Source of the DNA: an uncultured Acetatifactor sp.
GTDB lineage: Bacteria > Bacillota > Clostridia > Lachnospirales > Lachnospiraceae
Direction of reading: 5' to 3'
Assembly: GCA_910586775.1 (NCBI GenBank)
Contig: CAJUJN010000027.1
Coordinates: forward strand, 31,471 to 52,954
Length of the DNA stretch: 21,484 nucleotides
In this document: one piece after another, positions 9,566 through 16,663 of the stretch
Layout: every line of letters begins with the position of its first letter
Position numbering within the stretch: position 1 is the stretch's first letter
The notes under the pieces: generated by a model
Database searches by the model: none
What the model was told of the DNA's origin: nothing
Seen by the model: the letters and a program-made list of their open reading frames with translations, nothing else
Position numbers and translations under genes: made by a program

Positions 9566-9626
9566 ATTATAGCGTTATGGGAACAGGGTTTCCACATCAA
9601 AAAAAGCATAAACAGGGTAATTTTTT
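9566..9626 (-). promoter_or_regulatory. Promoter and upstream activator-like box for the GH43-GH51 operon
   Basis: On the minus strand TGGAAA (9589-9594), a 17-bp spacer and a perfect TATAAT (9566-9571) form a promoter about 50 bp before the GH43 start. An imperfect palindrome, TGGAAAC-CCT-GTTCCCA (9578-9594, one mismatch), covers the -35 and part of the spacer and could be an operator. The box AAAAAATTACCC at 9615-9626 lies 43 bp upstream of the -10, as it does at the lyase promoter. Confidence 0.7.
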
Positions 9627-9873
9627 CACTGATTTCTGTCAGCTTCGGGTATCCGGAATTTTTTCGGCATTGCCCGGGAGACGAATGATGCCCCGGGAGC
9701 AGCTGGCGGCAGCAGTCATACTGATGCACCACCGCAAATTCAAAGCGCCGATTATCCCCGACACGTATATGCGTTCCGTAAACACCAGTCTGGAAGCATC
9801 GGTTCCGAACCACCTGCTCCGCAGGGAAGGCATCGCGGCTACAGGCTGATTGTAAGACCTCATACAAACATTT
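9627..9873. other. Intergenic stretch with no convincing gene; three consecutive palindromes
   Basis: Short open frames exist on both strands here, but none resembles a family I know or has a good ribosome site. CCAG-T-CTGG (9785-9793), GGTTC-C-GAACC (9801-9811) and CCTGC-TCC-GCAGG (9813-9825) follow one another within 41 bp, downstream of the mgtC stop. None is followed by a T-run on either strand, so they are not typical intrinsic terminators. The segment may hold a structured RNA 3' end or a decayed element. Confidence 0.4.
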
Positions 9874-10554
9874 TCACAGAAAATCCACTGCCACCACCTG
9901 ATCCAGTTTTATGAGAATATCGTATATTTCCGTCCGTCTCACCGTTTTTTTAAGATAAAGCACCATATGTACGGAAATCCCCACGTCCTCGGACCTAGAC
10001 TCGCTGGTATCCATGGAATCTATGGTGACCCCGGCTTCCTTTAATTTATGAATCACCGTATGCAGATCCCGGCTCTCCTCCAGGTCAATGAACACATTGC
10101 AATAATGAGAGTGCCTGGTGGCAAAACGCTCCACATAGGGAAGCACATGCAGCGAGAGCAGCATCATCGCCGTGATCAGTACACCGCCCTCCACAAATCC
10201 GATTCCCACCGCCAGCCCTATACATGCGCTGGCCCAGAGAGTAGCCGCCGTGGTCAGCCCCCTGACCCGGTGCCTGGACACAATGATTGTTCCCACGCCG
10301 ATAAAGCCTACCCCGCTGATTACCTGCGCTGCCAGACGTCCCATATTCGCCATCCCCGGGAAATTAATCTGGATGTACTGCTCTGTCAGCATCACCAGCG
10401 TGGCCCCAAGACAGACTACCGTAATCGTCTTTGTACCTGCCCCGCGGTGCTTCATGCCCCTGTCCAGGCCGATGATACCGCCCAGAAGCGCGGACACAAT
10501 TACCCGAATGAATATATTCCGTAAACTCCATGCTGCAAAATTTCCAAGAATCAT
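9874..10554 (-). CDS. MgtC/SapB-family membrane protein
   Basis: The product has about five hydrophobic segments in the first 150 residues. It carries the MgtC/SapB signatures GGIIGLDRG, the Gly-rich SGVGFIGVGTIIV and GLTTAATLWASACIGLAVG. A soluble C-terminal ACT-like domain (about 150-226) follows. MgtC proteins are linked to magnesium limitation and to F-type ATPase modulation in other bacteria; the role here is unknown. A GTG at 10558-10560 is in frame but only 3 nt from AGGAGG (10564-10569). The ATG at 10552-10554 is 9 nt away, so I chose it (226 residues). The gene looks unrelated to the neighbouring glycosidases and has its own promoter and a structured leader. Confidence 0.9.
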   Translation of the reverse strand: MILGNFAAWSLRNIFIRVIVSALLGGIIGLDRGMKHRGAGTKTITVVCLGATLVMLTEQYIQINFPGMANMGRLAAQVISGVGFIGVGTIIVSRHRVRGLTTAATLWASACIGLAVGIGFVEGGVLITAMMLLSLHVLPYVERFATRHSHYCNVFIDLEESRDLHTVIHKLKEAGVTIDSMDTSESRSEDVGISVHMVLYLKKTVRRTEIYDILIKLDQVVAVDFL

Positions 10555-10563
10555 GAGCACTTC

Positions 10564-10620
10564 CCTCCTGACTTACGCTCACGGCCGAAACCGGTTTTCC
10601 GGTTCTCCTGTTCCAGGAGA
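10564..10620 (-). promoter_or_regulatory. Structured mgtC 5' leader with two hairpins and possible SD switch
   Basis: In transcript order the leader forms TCTCCTG-GAA-CAGGAGA (10620 to 10604), then AACCGG-AAAA-CCGGTT (10604 to 10589), then the ribosome site CAGGAGG (10570 to 10564). The arm TCTCCTG can pair with its own hairpin partner or, with one U-G pair, with the ribosome site. That would allow mutually exclusive open and closed states. Function is inferred from base pairing only. Confidence 0.5.
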
Positions 10621-10681
10621 CAGCCTGCACACCAAATGATGCCCAAATACGCTCCTGCCTGTCAAAATTCCCTGTTATTCC

Positions 10682-10710
10682 AGTATATTCGACTATCCGG
10701 ACAATGGCAA
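10682..10710 (-). promoter_or_regulatory. Promoter for the mgtC-family gene
   Basis: On the minus strand TTGCCA (10705-10710), a 17-bp spacer and TATACT (10682-10687) form a good sigma-A-type promoter. It implies a leader of about 120 nt before the ATG at 10554, containing the two hairpins. Confidence 0.75.
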
Positions 10711-10794
10711 CCCCAACGTTTCAGCTTTTTTTTTTGCCCTTTTCGCACAATTATTTCACCCTGCCGCTGCAGGAAGCGTTACGAAATAAATTTC

Positions 10795-10823
10795 TTCACA
10801 ATTCCCGAACTCTTTGATATAAT
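10795..10823 (+). promoter_or_regulatory. Promoter for the plus-strand hypothetical gene
   Basis: TTCACA (10795-10800), a 17-bp spacer and a perfect TATAAT (10818-10823) match the sigma-A consensus at 11 of 12 positions. Transcription would start near 10830, about 80 nt before the chosen ATG. Confidence 0.75.
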
Positions 10824-10911
10824 GACTTCAATCCCCTTCCCACAGCAGGCTGCGAAATGCGGGGTCCAAGATGAAACGCAGAGAAATCAACCCAGTCAGG
10901 AGGCACATAAA

Positions 10912-12042
10912 ATGGATGTATATCATAACGGAAATTTCCTAAATACCAGATTCGCAGGCACTGTCAGGCAGAGAGGCAGGCTGACGGCTCTCCCTGTTCA
11001 CCAGACTTTTCTCTGGGAAAGCCAGGAACTCTTCATCCCGGCACTCTATACAGGAAAGGCAGGAACAGTTCTGGATGTGTGCGTAAAAATTCCGATAGAG
11101 GACATGGCAGCTTATCTGAAAAAATGGCCGAAAGAACGGCGTCTTGCCCTGAAAACCCCGGAGGACTATGAACAGCTTGACGCTGACAACCCGGGCAGCC
11201 GGAATTTTCGCGCGGAAATGAGCCTGAATGATATGCCGGTAAAGCTCAGCTCCTATTGCAGCATCAACTGGTATCCGGAAACCGTCTTCCGGATGGGAAA
11301 TGAAAATCCTGCACCTGCACAGGACGACGAATGGAAAAATGACAGAGCCGCGGAAATGCTGATGGAGGCTTATGGCTGTGACAGAGAAAGCTGCTGGCAT
11401 TTCGTACGGCTCAATTATGACTGGAGCCATGAGCCTGTCCTGTCACCGCACAGGATGACATTGGAATTTTGCGCGGAACAGATTCCGATTACTGCCGGGC
11501 ACTTTACTACAATTACGAATACCGCGGAGGAAATGCAGGTATTCGCAGAACAGACTCTGCGGCAGCATGTCCCCTCTGCACAATCTCCGGAATCTCCGTC
11601 AGCATCCGGCACGCTCCCCTCCGAAACCAAAGATGCAGGGAAAACCATAAAAATCACGCACCCTGTAACCGGTCAGGAATACACGCTGACACTGTACGAA
11701 TGCCGACAGAACCGGCACAGCTTTGCCGATATCGGCGCAAAAGATGTGCTGTACCCGGAATACTGCCATCTACTCTCCTACTGCATCTCCCCGGAAATAA
11801 GCCGCGACCTTTTCGATATCCGGGACTGCGCGGAAGGCGATCATCCCAGGAAAGCAGAAGCTTCGGAAGAATCCGGCGGCTCCCAGGGGGCTACGGCTGT
11901 ATTCATGGCATTTAAAAGCAACCTTCCGGAAAGACGGACTGCAGTTTCCTCCATGCATTTTGAGCCCGTATCGGAAATCAGGTGGCGGATGGTATTTCAG
12001 ATCCGGACAAAACCCAATCGGAAAATAACCTTTTCCATTTGA
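10912..12042 (+). CDS. Conserved hypothetical protein, function unknown
   Basis: The 376-residue product matches no domain I can name, though it resembles uncharacterised Lachnospiraceae proteins I recall. The frame stays open upstream to 10636, but AGGAGG 8 nt before the ATG at 10912 (MDVYHNGNF) and the promoter at 10795-10823 decide the start. It is soluble, without signal peptide or membrane segments. It is rich in aromatic residues and has several Cys and His (SYCSINWYP, YGCDRESCWHF, ITHPVTGQEYTLTLYECRQNRHS, LFDIRDC). A Ser/Pro/Glu-rich linker at about residues 220-245 splits it into two parts. The gene converges on another unknown gene, with 26 bp between the stops. The spaced Cys/His residues could bind metal, but no standard motif is present. 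Confidence 0.7.
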   Translation: MDVYHNGNFLNTRFAGTVRQRGRLTALPVHQTFLWESQELFIPALYTGKAGTVLDVCVKIPIEDMAAYLKKWPKERRLALKTPEDYEQLDADNPGSRNFRAEMSLNDMPVKLSSYCSINWYPETVFRMGNENPAPAQDDEWKNDRAAEMLMEAYGCDRESCWHFVRLNYDWSHEPVLSPHRMTLEFCAEQIPITAGHFTTITNTAEEMQVFAEQTLRQHVPSAQSPESPSASGTLPSETKDAGKTIKITHPVTGQEYTLTLYECRQNRHSFADIGAKDVLYPEYCHLLSYCISPEISRDLFDIRDCAEGDHPRKAEASEESGGSQGATAVFMAFKSNLPERRTAVSSMHFEPVSEIRWRMVFQIRTKPNRKITFSI

Positions 12043-12068
12043 GGCAGTAAGCCCTGACGGTACAAAAG

Positions 12069-13052
12069 TCAATACGAACTTTTTCCTGTCCGCTCCCGGT
12101 ATTGCGCCTGCAGGTCCTGTCTGGGTTTTATTTTCTTCGCCAGACCGTACTTGTAGATTTTGAGCCACAGCTCGTCTTCCTCCATCCAGTCTGCAACACG
12201 AAGCGCACGAAACAGAGTAATCTCCCTGTTCGTTCCCTTATAATGCTCGAAATAATACTTTATTCCCTGCTCCGGCTCATACAGTTGAACCATCAGCATC
12301 AGATACATGTCACATAAATTGTTCACGGCCTCACTGACTTCATATTCATAATAACTGCTCCTTTTCCCCTTGTCCGGCTGTACACTTTTGCTCTCCACCA
12401 GTTTTCTGGCCTCTTCTGCCGCCATCTGCTTCATATCGCTGCCTTTCAGCTCATCAAGCAGCATCATCTCCTGATGAATATGCAGAGATTCTCTGTCCAG
12501 GCCTCCCGTGGTGGCACAGTTTAAAAGCTCGGATATCTTTTCCCTGGTATATCCCGTAGCAAATATCTTTCTTACCACCACACTGAAAAACTCCGACTGA
12601 TCCCAGCCAATGGAACGAAAAGGGTCCTCCGTCGAAAACAGATAACAATTACATGCTTCACAGATCAGACGATAAAGATCCAGAAGAAGCCTGCCCGCTC
12701 TGGCACAATTGGCATCCTCCGGAGTAATCCGGTCCAGTTCCTTAATATATCCCTTCACAAGGAAACGCCATTTCGGGCGCTGATTCTTCGGGATAATACG
12801 GTTCGGCGCAAAATAATTCTGGGCCCGGGCATTCACCAGGAATTCTCCGATCTGCTGCTCCAGCTCGCCAAAATCAACGGCTTCCGGCTGTTTCTTCGCT
12901 TCTTTTTCTTTTCCCGCCAGAATATCCCGGATCATCTGATCTGTGTCTTCCTTCTTGATCTTCGGAATCTGCTTATAACTCTCTACAAATGCTTTTACCA
13001 GCACCTCTTTGTCCGCGTCATTTAGCAGCTGACGCAATTCCTGTACTTTCAT
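12069..13052 (-). CDS. Conserved hypothetical helical protein, function unknown
   Basis: The 327-residue product starts MKVQELRQLL, with AGGAGG 8 nt before the ATG. It is predicted largely helical, highly charged and soluble, with no signal peptide or membrane segment. A Lys/Glu-rich segment (about residues 45-58) separates an N-terminal helical piece from the main body. The middle contains RLLLDLYRLICEACNCYLF with three Cys, and the C-terminus is basic. I do not recognise the family. Its coding sequence looks genuine, with a good ribosome site and long frame. It converges on the other unknown gene and is transcribed in the same direction as the downstream mgtC-family gene. Confidence 0.7.
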   Translation of the reverse strand: MKVQELRQLLNDADKEVLVKAFVESYKQIPKIKKEDTDQMIRDILAGKEKEAKKQPEAVDFGELEQQIGEFLVNARAQNYFAPNRIIPKNQRPKWRFLVKGYIKELDRITPEDANCARAGRLLLDLYRLICEACNCYLFSTEDPFRSIGWDQSEFFSVVVRKIFATGYTREKISELLNCATTGGLDRESLHIHQEMMLLDELKGSDMKQMAAEEARKLVESKSVQPDKGKRSSYYEYEVSEAVNNLCDMYLMLMVQLYEPEQGIKYYFEHYKGTNREITLFRALRVADWMEEDELWLKIYKYGLAKKIKPRQDLQAQYRERTGKSSY

Positions 13053-13157
13053 TTTGCCGTCCTCCTGAATCTGACTGATTTTCAGGCTCCTCCATAAGAA
13101 TCCTGATACCGTTTTCTCCCGGCGTATGCCGCCTTGTTTCCTTCGCCTGATATTGAA

Positions 13158-13186
13158 AGTATAGCATATCGCTGCAGAAATAGAAA
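13158..13186 (-). promoter_or_regulatory. Possible promoter for the helical hypothetical gene
   Basis: TATACT (13158-13163, minus) is a good -10 about 100 nt before the ATG at 13052. The hexamer 17 bp upstream, TTTCTA (13181-13186), is a poor -35. No terminator is visible between the GH106-like stop (13194) and this site, so read-through from the upstream operon is also possible. Confidence 0.4.
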
Positions 13187-13193
13187 TATGTTC

Positions 13194-16100
13194 CTAGTAC
13201 TGTCCTCCATATTCAATCCTCGGGCTCACCAGAATCCCCGTCCTGGTCAATTGGTACTCATACGCCCAGTCCACGCCCCGGCTTCTCCAGGCATCCGGGC
13301 CGCACCAGAAAGCATTCTCATTGCAGTTATGCAGCTGTCCGAAGGTATTCTTACGGTTTCCGTAGGCCCGCAGCTCCAGGATATGCTTTCCCTTCTTCAC
13401 ATCGGGGAAGCTCACCCTGTACGGACTCAGGAACAGGTCTTTGGAATGTCCGTCCAGTATCACTTCGATCAGCGGATTGCGGAACTTGGGAATCTGTACT
13501 ACGACTTCACCGTCTTCCGTTAATTCCACAGGAATCCGGTATACCAGATTGCCGCCGTAGAAGGGCAGTCCCTGGTGGCAGATATCTCCGAAGGCCAGCT
13601 GCGGAGATGCTTCCGTGACCACAGCCCTCCTTCCGTTCACCCTGACCCCGAAATCTCCCAGCAGATACATGGCTTCCAAATCCACGCCCGCATGGTAGGG
13701 GAGCGTTGCTTCCAACACATTTTCCCCTTTTTTCAAACCGGGAAGAATGACTTTATGAATCTGTGTGTCCACGTAATATCCGCTGACCTCATGGGATATG
13801 GGCTCACCGTTCCAAACCAGTTCCGTGATGGCTTCGTTTTCAAGCGCCAGCTCTACCTGCTCCCGCTCCGTCTCGGACTGAATGGTATAGCACAGCGACA
13901 CCTTATGCTCATAGGCGCGCTCTCCGTATATCCAGGGTTGGGCGTAGGCATCCGCCCGCATGGGATAGCCCAGTTCGCTCCGGAATACATTGTCCAGGCG
14001 AAGAATTTCCTCTTTTTCTCTCCAACAGCCGTCATCCAGACGGGACTGCGCCATATCAAGCACCAGGACGTTCGGCTCCTCCAACGTTACGGATACCGTC
14101 TCCGGAATTTTTACCTCATGGTAAACTCGCTGCACAGCCGCCTTCGCCGCTTCTGCTCCGCCAGCATCACTTTGCTGCCCGTTATTCCGAATCTCCGCTG
14201 CTTCCTGTCTCATCTTCTCCGCTTCCGTTCCAGGACATTCCGGTTCTCCGGCCTTCTGTCTTTTCTCCTCTGCTTCCACTCCAGGACATTCCGACTCTTC
14301 AGCCTCCTGTCTCATCTCCTCCGCTTGCATCTCAGCACATTCCGGCTTTCCGCCCTCCCGCTCCGCATCTGCGCATACCGGCTTCAGGCAGTACAGGAAC
14401 GAATCCTGGGCGTAGGAAACCACTTCCCACTTCGTACACCCGTCTTTTACCGCACAGCCAATCGGCAGAACCGTTCCCTCCATGGCATCATACTGCTCCA
14501 CGCTCCAGGTACCCGGCACCCGAATCGTCCAATACTCCCCGGAGACCTCATCCATATTGTCCGGCTTCTCGCAATGGGCCAGAAACAGCCAGCGGTTCTC
14601 CCCGTCCTGCCGCTGCCGGCTCAGCATGTTGTCGGATTTCATGCCGCGCCTGTCACACACGCTGACAGTCCGGTATGGCTCCAGCGCGCTGTGGAGAGCC
14701 TGTTTTGTATATGGCAAAAGTACGCCTGTATTCCGCAGGCTGTCATCCTCCGCCGGCATGGCATCCACATATTCCGGAATCCGTCCCAGCCAGAAAATCT
14801 GTCCACCTTTTTCAGCGAACTTTTTCAAACGGTTTACCGTATTCTTTCTCAGCGTCACACAGCCGGGAACCACGATTACCTCATAATGCATGGCACCTGC
14901 CGCAAAGCCCTCTTTTCCGTCATCGGGCAGTTCCTCCAACAGAGATTCGGAGATAAAGTCAAAATCAAGCAGGCCGTACAGCAGCCATTTCGTCAGGTTG
15001 GAAAAAGCTTCATCCATCTCCGCCCGCTCCGCGCCTGTGGCTTCCTCATTGCCCCACTTCAGCCAGTAAGACTCAATGGGGTGAATGACGCCTATCTTCA
15101 CAAGCGGCGTACCCCTCACCAACGCGGTATTCAGCCTGGCAAAATAATCTTCTATCTTCTTATACTTCCGATACCAGGGAGACTGATAGCCGATGCAGGC
15201 CGGATAGTCCCGCTTTGCCTCTCCCTCCATGGAAACCCAGGTGAGATGATGCACACGGATGGTCACACCCAAAGCCGCCTGCCAGTCTCCGGCCAGCTTA
15301 TGCCCCCTGAAATCAAAATCCCAGTTTGTCACACCGTACAGTTCGCTGAGCATGCCCTCTCTGGCATACTGGTGCACCGCGCTCTGGGCCTGCTTTGCCG
15401 TCGTCAGCTCTCTCCAGTCGCAGAGCATGTCTATGCCCGGAAGCTGGAAACTGCGGTAAGAGCGCATGGCCTCTCCCAGCGCGGCCGTCTGGCTCATCAG
15501 AGTGGGCTCTTCCATCATATGTCCGGTAAGGGCAAGTCCATGCTCCTGACACCACTGCCCTATCTGATCCGCGTAAGCCCGGGCAAACCGTTCCGCAATG
15601 TGGTCATGGTAATGATACCTGGCCACGGAAACCGGCTTTCCCTCCATCTCCCAGAACACTTCCGGCAGATGCTCCAGGAAGGATTCTCCGTAAACCGCCT
15701 GGTAGCTTTCCTCGAAATCATCCGTGTACGGAATAAACTGCGCCTGTCTGTCACCGGCTTTTCCCAGGCGGCTTTTATGCAGGAACTGGGGCTCGTCGGT
15801 GAAAATGGAGGGAATGTCCTTTCCGAAGGATTCTCCCAGCTTTTCGGCATACCGGTTATGTACCTTTTCCAGAAAGAAGGCGATTGCCTTTGGGTCAAGC
15901 GTATTTACATATGCCTGGTCGTTAAACCAGGTACTGTCGCCGGATACTTCCAGGTAAGCGTACCAAGGCTGGTGACAGCCCTGCCGTCCATCCGGTTCGC
16001 AGCCCGGACAACAGCCCCTATGTTCCGGCTCTTCACCCGGGTAACCTTCTGCCCCGCACTCAGAAGCACAATCAGGCTGGCCCTCCTGCCGGAAGGAAAG

Positions 16101-16643
16101 CGCACACCCTGCCGGAGGCTCCTCCCCCTCCTTCCACGCATGGTAATCAGCCATGCTTCCGTCCGGATTCAGCCGCACGCCATAGCACATCAGCAGCTGC
16201 CGGGAATCGTTGCGGATAACGTTTGCGGCAGATATGGACCTGCCCCTGTCCTCCGGGAATCCGTCGGGAATGGGTTCCGGCGAAAAGATAAGATACCTCT
16301 CCCGATATTCCGGATACCTGGTTACCAGGCCGCCGCCAAATCCCGAGGGCCAGCGGTCTTCATCGTACAGCCAGGTCAGCATGCCCTTCTCCGCAAATTT
16401 TTCATGGGCATAGGTGACCAGCTCCATGAATTCGTCGCTCATGTATGGAATGCTCATTCCTGTGCGGCAGTGGATATGGGCACCTCCCATCCCCATCTGC
16501 TGCAGCTTCTCCGTCTGGCTCTCAATCTGCTCCTTCGTCACATGGCAGTTCCACGCCCAGAACGGAGTGCCCCTGTATTCGCTGGAGGGATTTCGGAACA
16601 ATTCCCTGTCCAGCTGCTTTTCTTCTTTTCTTGGATATAACAT
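13194..16643 (-). CDS. GH106-like glycoside hydrolase (putative alpha-L-rhamnosidase)
   Basis: The roughly 1149-residue product has GH106-type signatures: FRNPSSEYRGTPFWAWN near the N-terminus, GGAHIHCRTGMSIPYMSDE, WLYDEDRWPSGFGGG and FTDEPQF (about residue 285, a likely active-site acid). A C-terminal GH2-like jelly-roll (GGNLVYRIPVEL) follows. GH106 members remove alpha-L-rhamnosyl residues, but distant relatives are uncharacterised, so specificity is uncertain. The ATG at 16652 directly abuts the AAAGG ribosome site; the in-frame ATG at 16643 lies 8-9 nt beyond it and is preferred. Two insertions stand out: a Cys/Gly/Glu-rich segment (about residues 185-227) and an acidic repeat-bearing segment (about 755-842). 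It lies about 20 bp after the GH125 stop, in the same operon. No signal peptide. Confidence 0.8.
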   Translation of the reverse strand: MLYPRKEEKQLDRELFRNPSSEYRGTPFWAWNCHVTKEQIESQTEKLQQMGMGGAHIHCRTGMSIPYMSDEFMELVTYAHEKFAEKGMLTWLYDEDRWPSGFGGGLVTRYPEYRERYLIFSPEPIPDGFPEDRGRSISAANVIRNDSRQLLMCYGVRLNPDGSMADYHAWKEGEEPPAGCALSFRQEGQPDCASECGAEGYPGEEPEHRGCCPGCEPDGRQGCHQPWYAYLEVSGDSTWFNDQAYVNTLDPKAIAFFLEKVHNRYAEKLGESFGKDIPSIFTDEPQFLHKSRLGKAGDRQAQFIPYTDDFEESYQAVYGESFLEHLPEVFWEMEGKPVSVARYHYHDHIAERFARAYADQIGQWCQEHGLALTGHMMEEPTLMSQTAALGEAMRSYRSFQLPGIDMLCDWRELTTAKQAQSAVHQYAREGMLSELYGVTNWDFDFRGHKLAGDWQAALGVTIRVHHLTWVSMEGEAKRDYPACIGYQSPWYRKYKKIEDYFARLNTALVRGTPLVKIGVIHPIESYWLKWGNEEATGAERAEMDEAFSNLTKWLLYGLLDFDFISESLLEELPDDGKEGFAAGAMHYEVIVVPGCVTLRKNTVNRLKKFAEKGGQIFWLGRIPEYVDAMPAEDDSLRNTGVLLPYTKQALHSALEPYRTVSVCDRRGMKSDNMLSRQRQDGENRWLFLAHCEKPDNMDEVSGEYWTIRVPGTWSVEQYDAMEGTVLPIGCAVKDGCTKWEVVSYAQDSFLYCLKPVCADAEREGGKPECAEMQAEEMRQEAEESECPGVEAEEKRQKAGEPECPGTEAEKMRQEAAEIRNNGQQSDAGGAEAAKAAVQRVYHEVKIPETVSVTLEEPNVLVLDMAQSRLDDGCWREKEEILRLDNVFRSELGYPMRADAYAQPWIYGERAYEHKVSLCYTIQSETEREQVELALENEAITELVWNGEPISHEVSGYYVDTQIHKVILPGLKKGENVLEATLPYHAGVDLEAMYLLGDFGVRVNGRRAVVTEASPQLAFGDICHQGLPFYGGNLVYRIPVELTEDGEVVVQIPKFRNPLIEVILDGHSKDLFLSPYRVSFPDVKKGKHILELRAYGNRKNTFGQLHNCNENAFWCGPDAWRSRGVDWAYEYQLTRTGILVSPRIEYGGQY
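14190..14342 (-). repeat. Three in-frame 51-bp tandem repeats inside the GH106-like gene
   Basis: Copies at 14292-14342, 14241-14291 and 14190-14240 each encode 17 residues beginning E-C-(A/P)-(E/G) and containing EAEE-RQ-A-like cores. The acidic, probably helical segment interrupts an otherwise folded enzyme between its catalytic part and its C-terminal beta domains. Confidence 0.85.
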
Positions 16644-16663
16644 TGCGCTCATCCTTTCTCATA

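Noticed and set aside
9541..9867. Small open frames on both strands between mgtC and the GH43-like gene
   Set aside because: They overlap the operon promoter, lack ribosome sites and resemble no family.
10636..10911. Upstream in-frame extension of the hypothetical gene
   Set aside because: It lacks a ribosome site, encodes a Phe/Arg-rich string, and contains the promoter; the ATG at 10912 has AGGAGG at proper spacing.
13575..16640. Plus-strand open frame of 1021 codons
   Set aside because: Shadow of the GH106-like gene in GC-rich codons; composition is rich in Pro, Arg, His and Leu without domain motifs.
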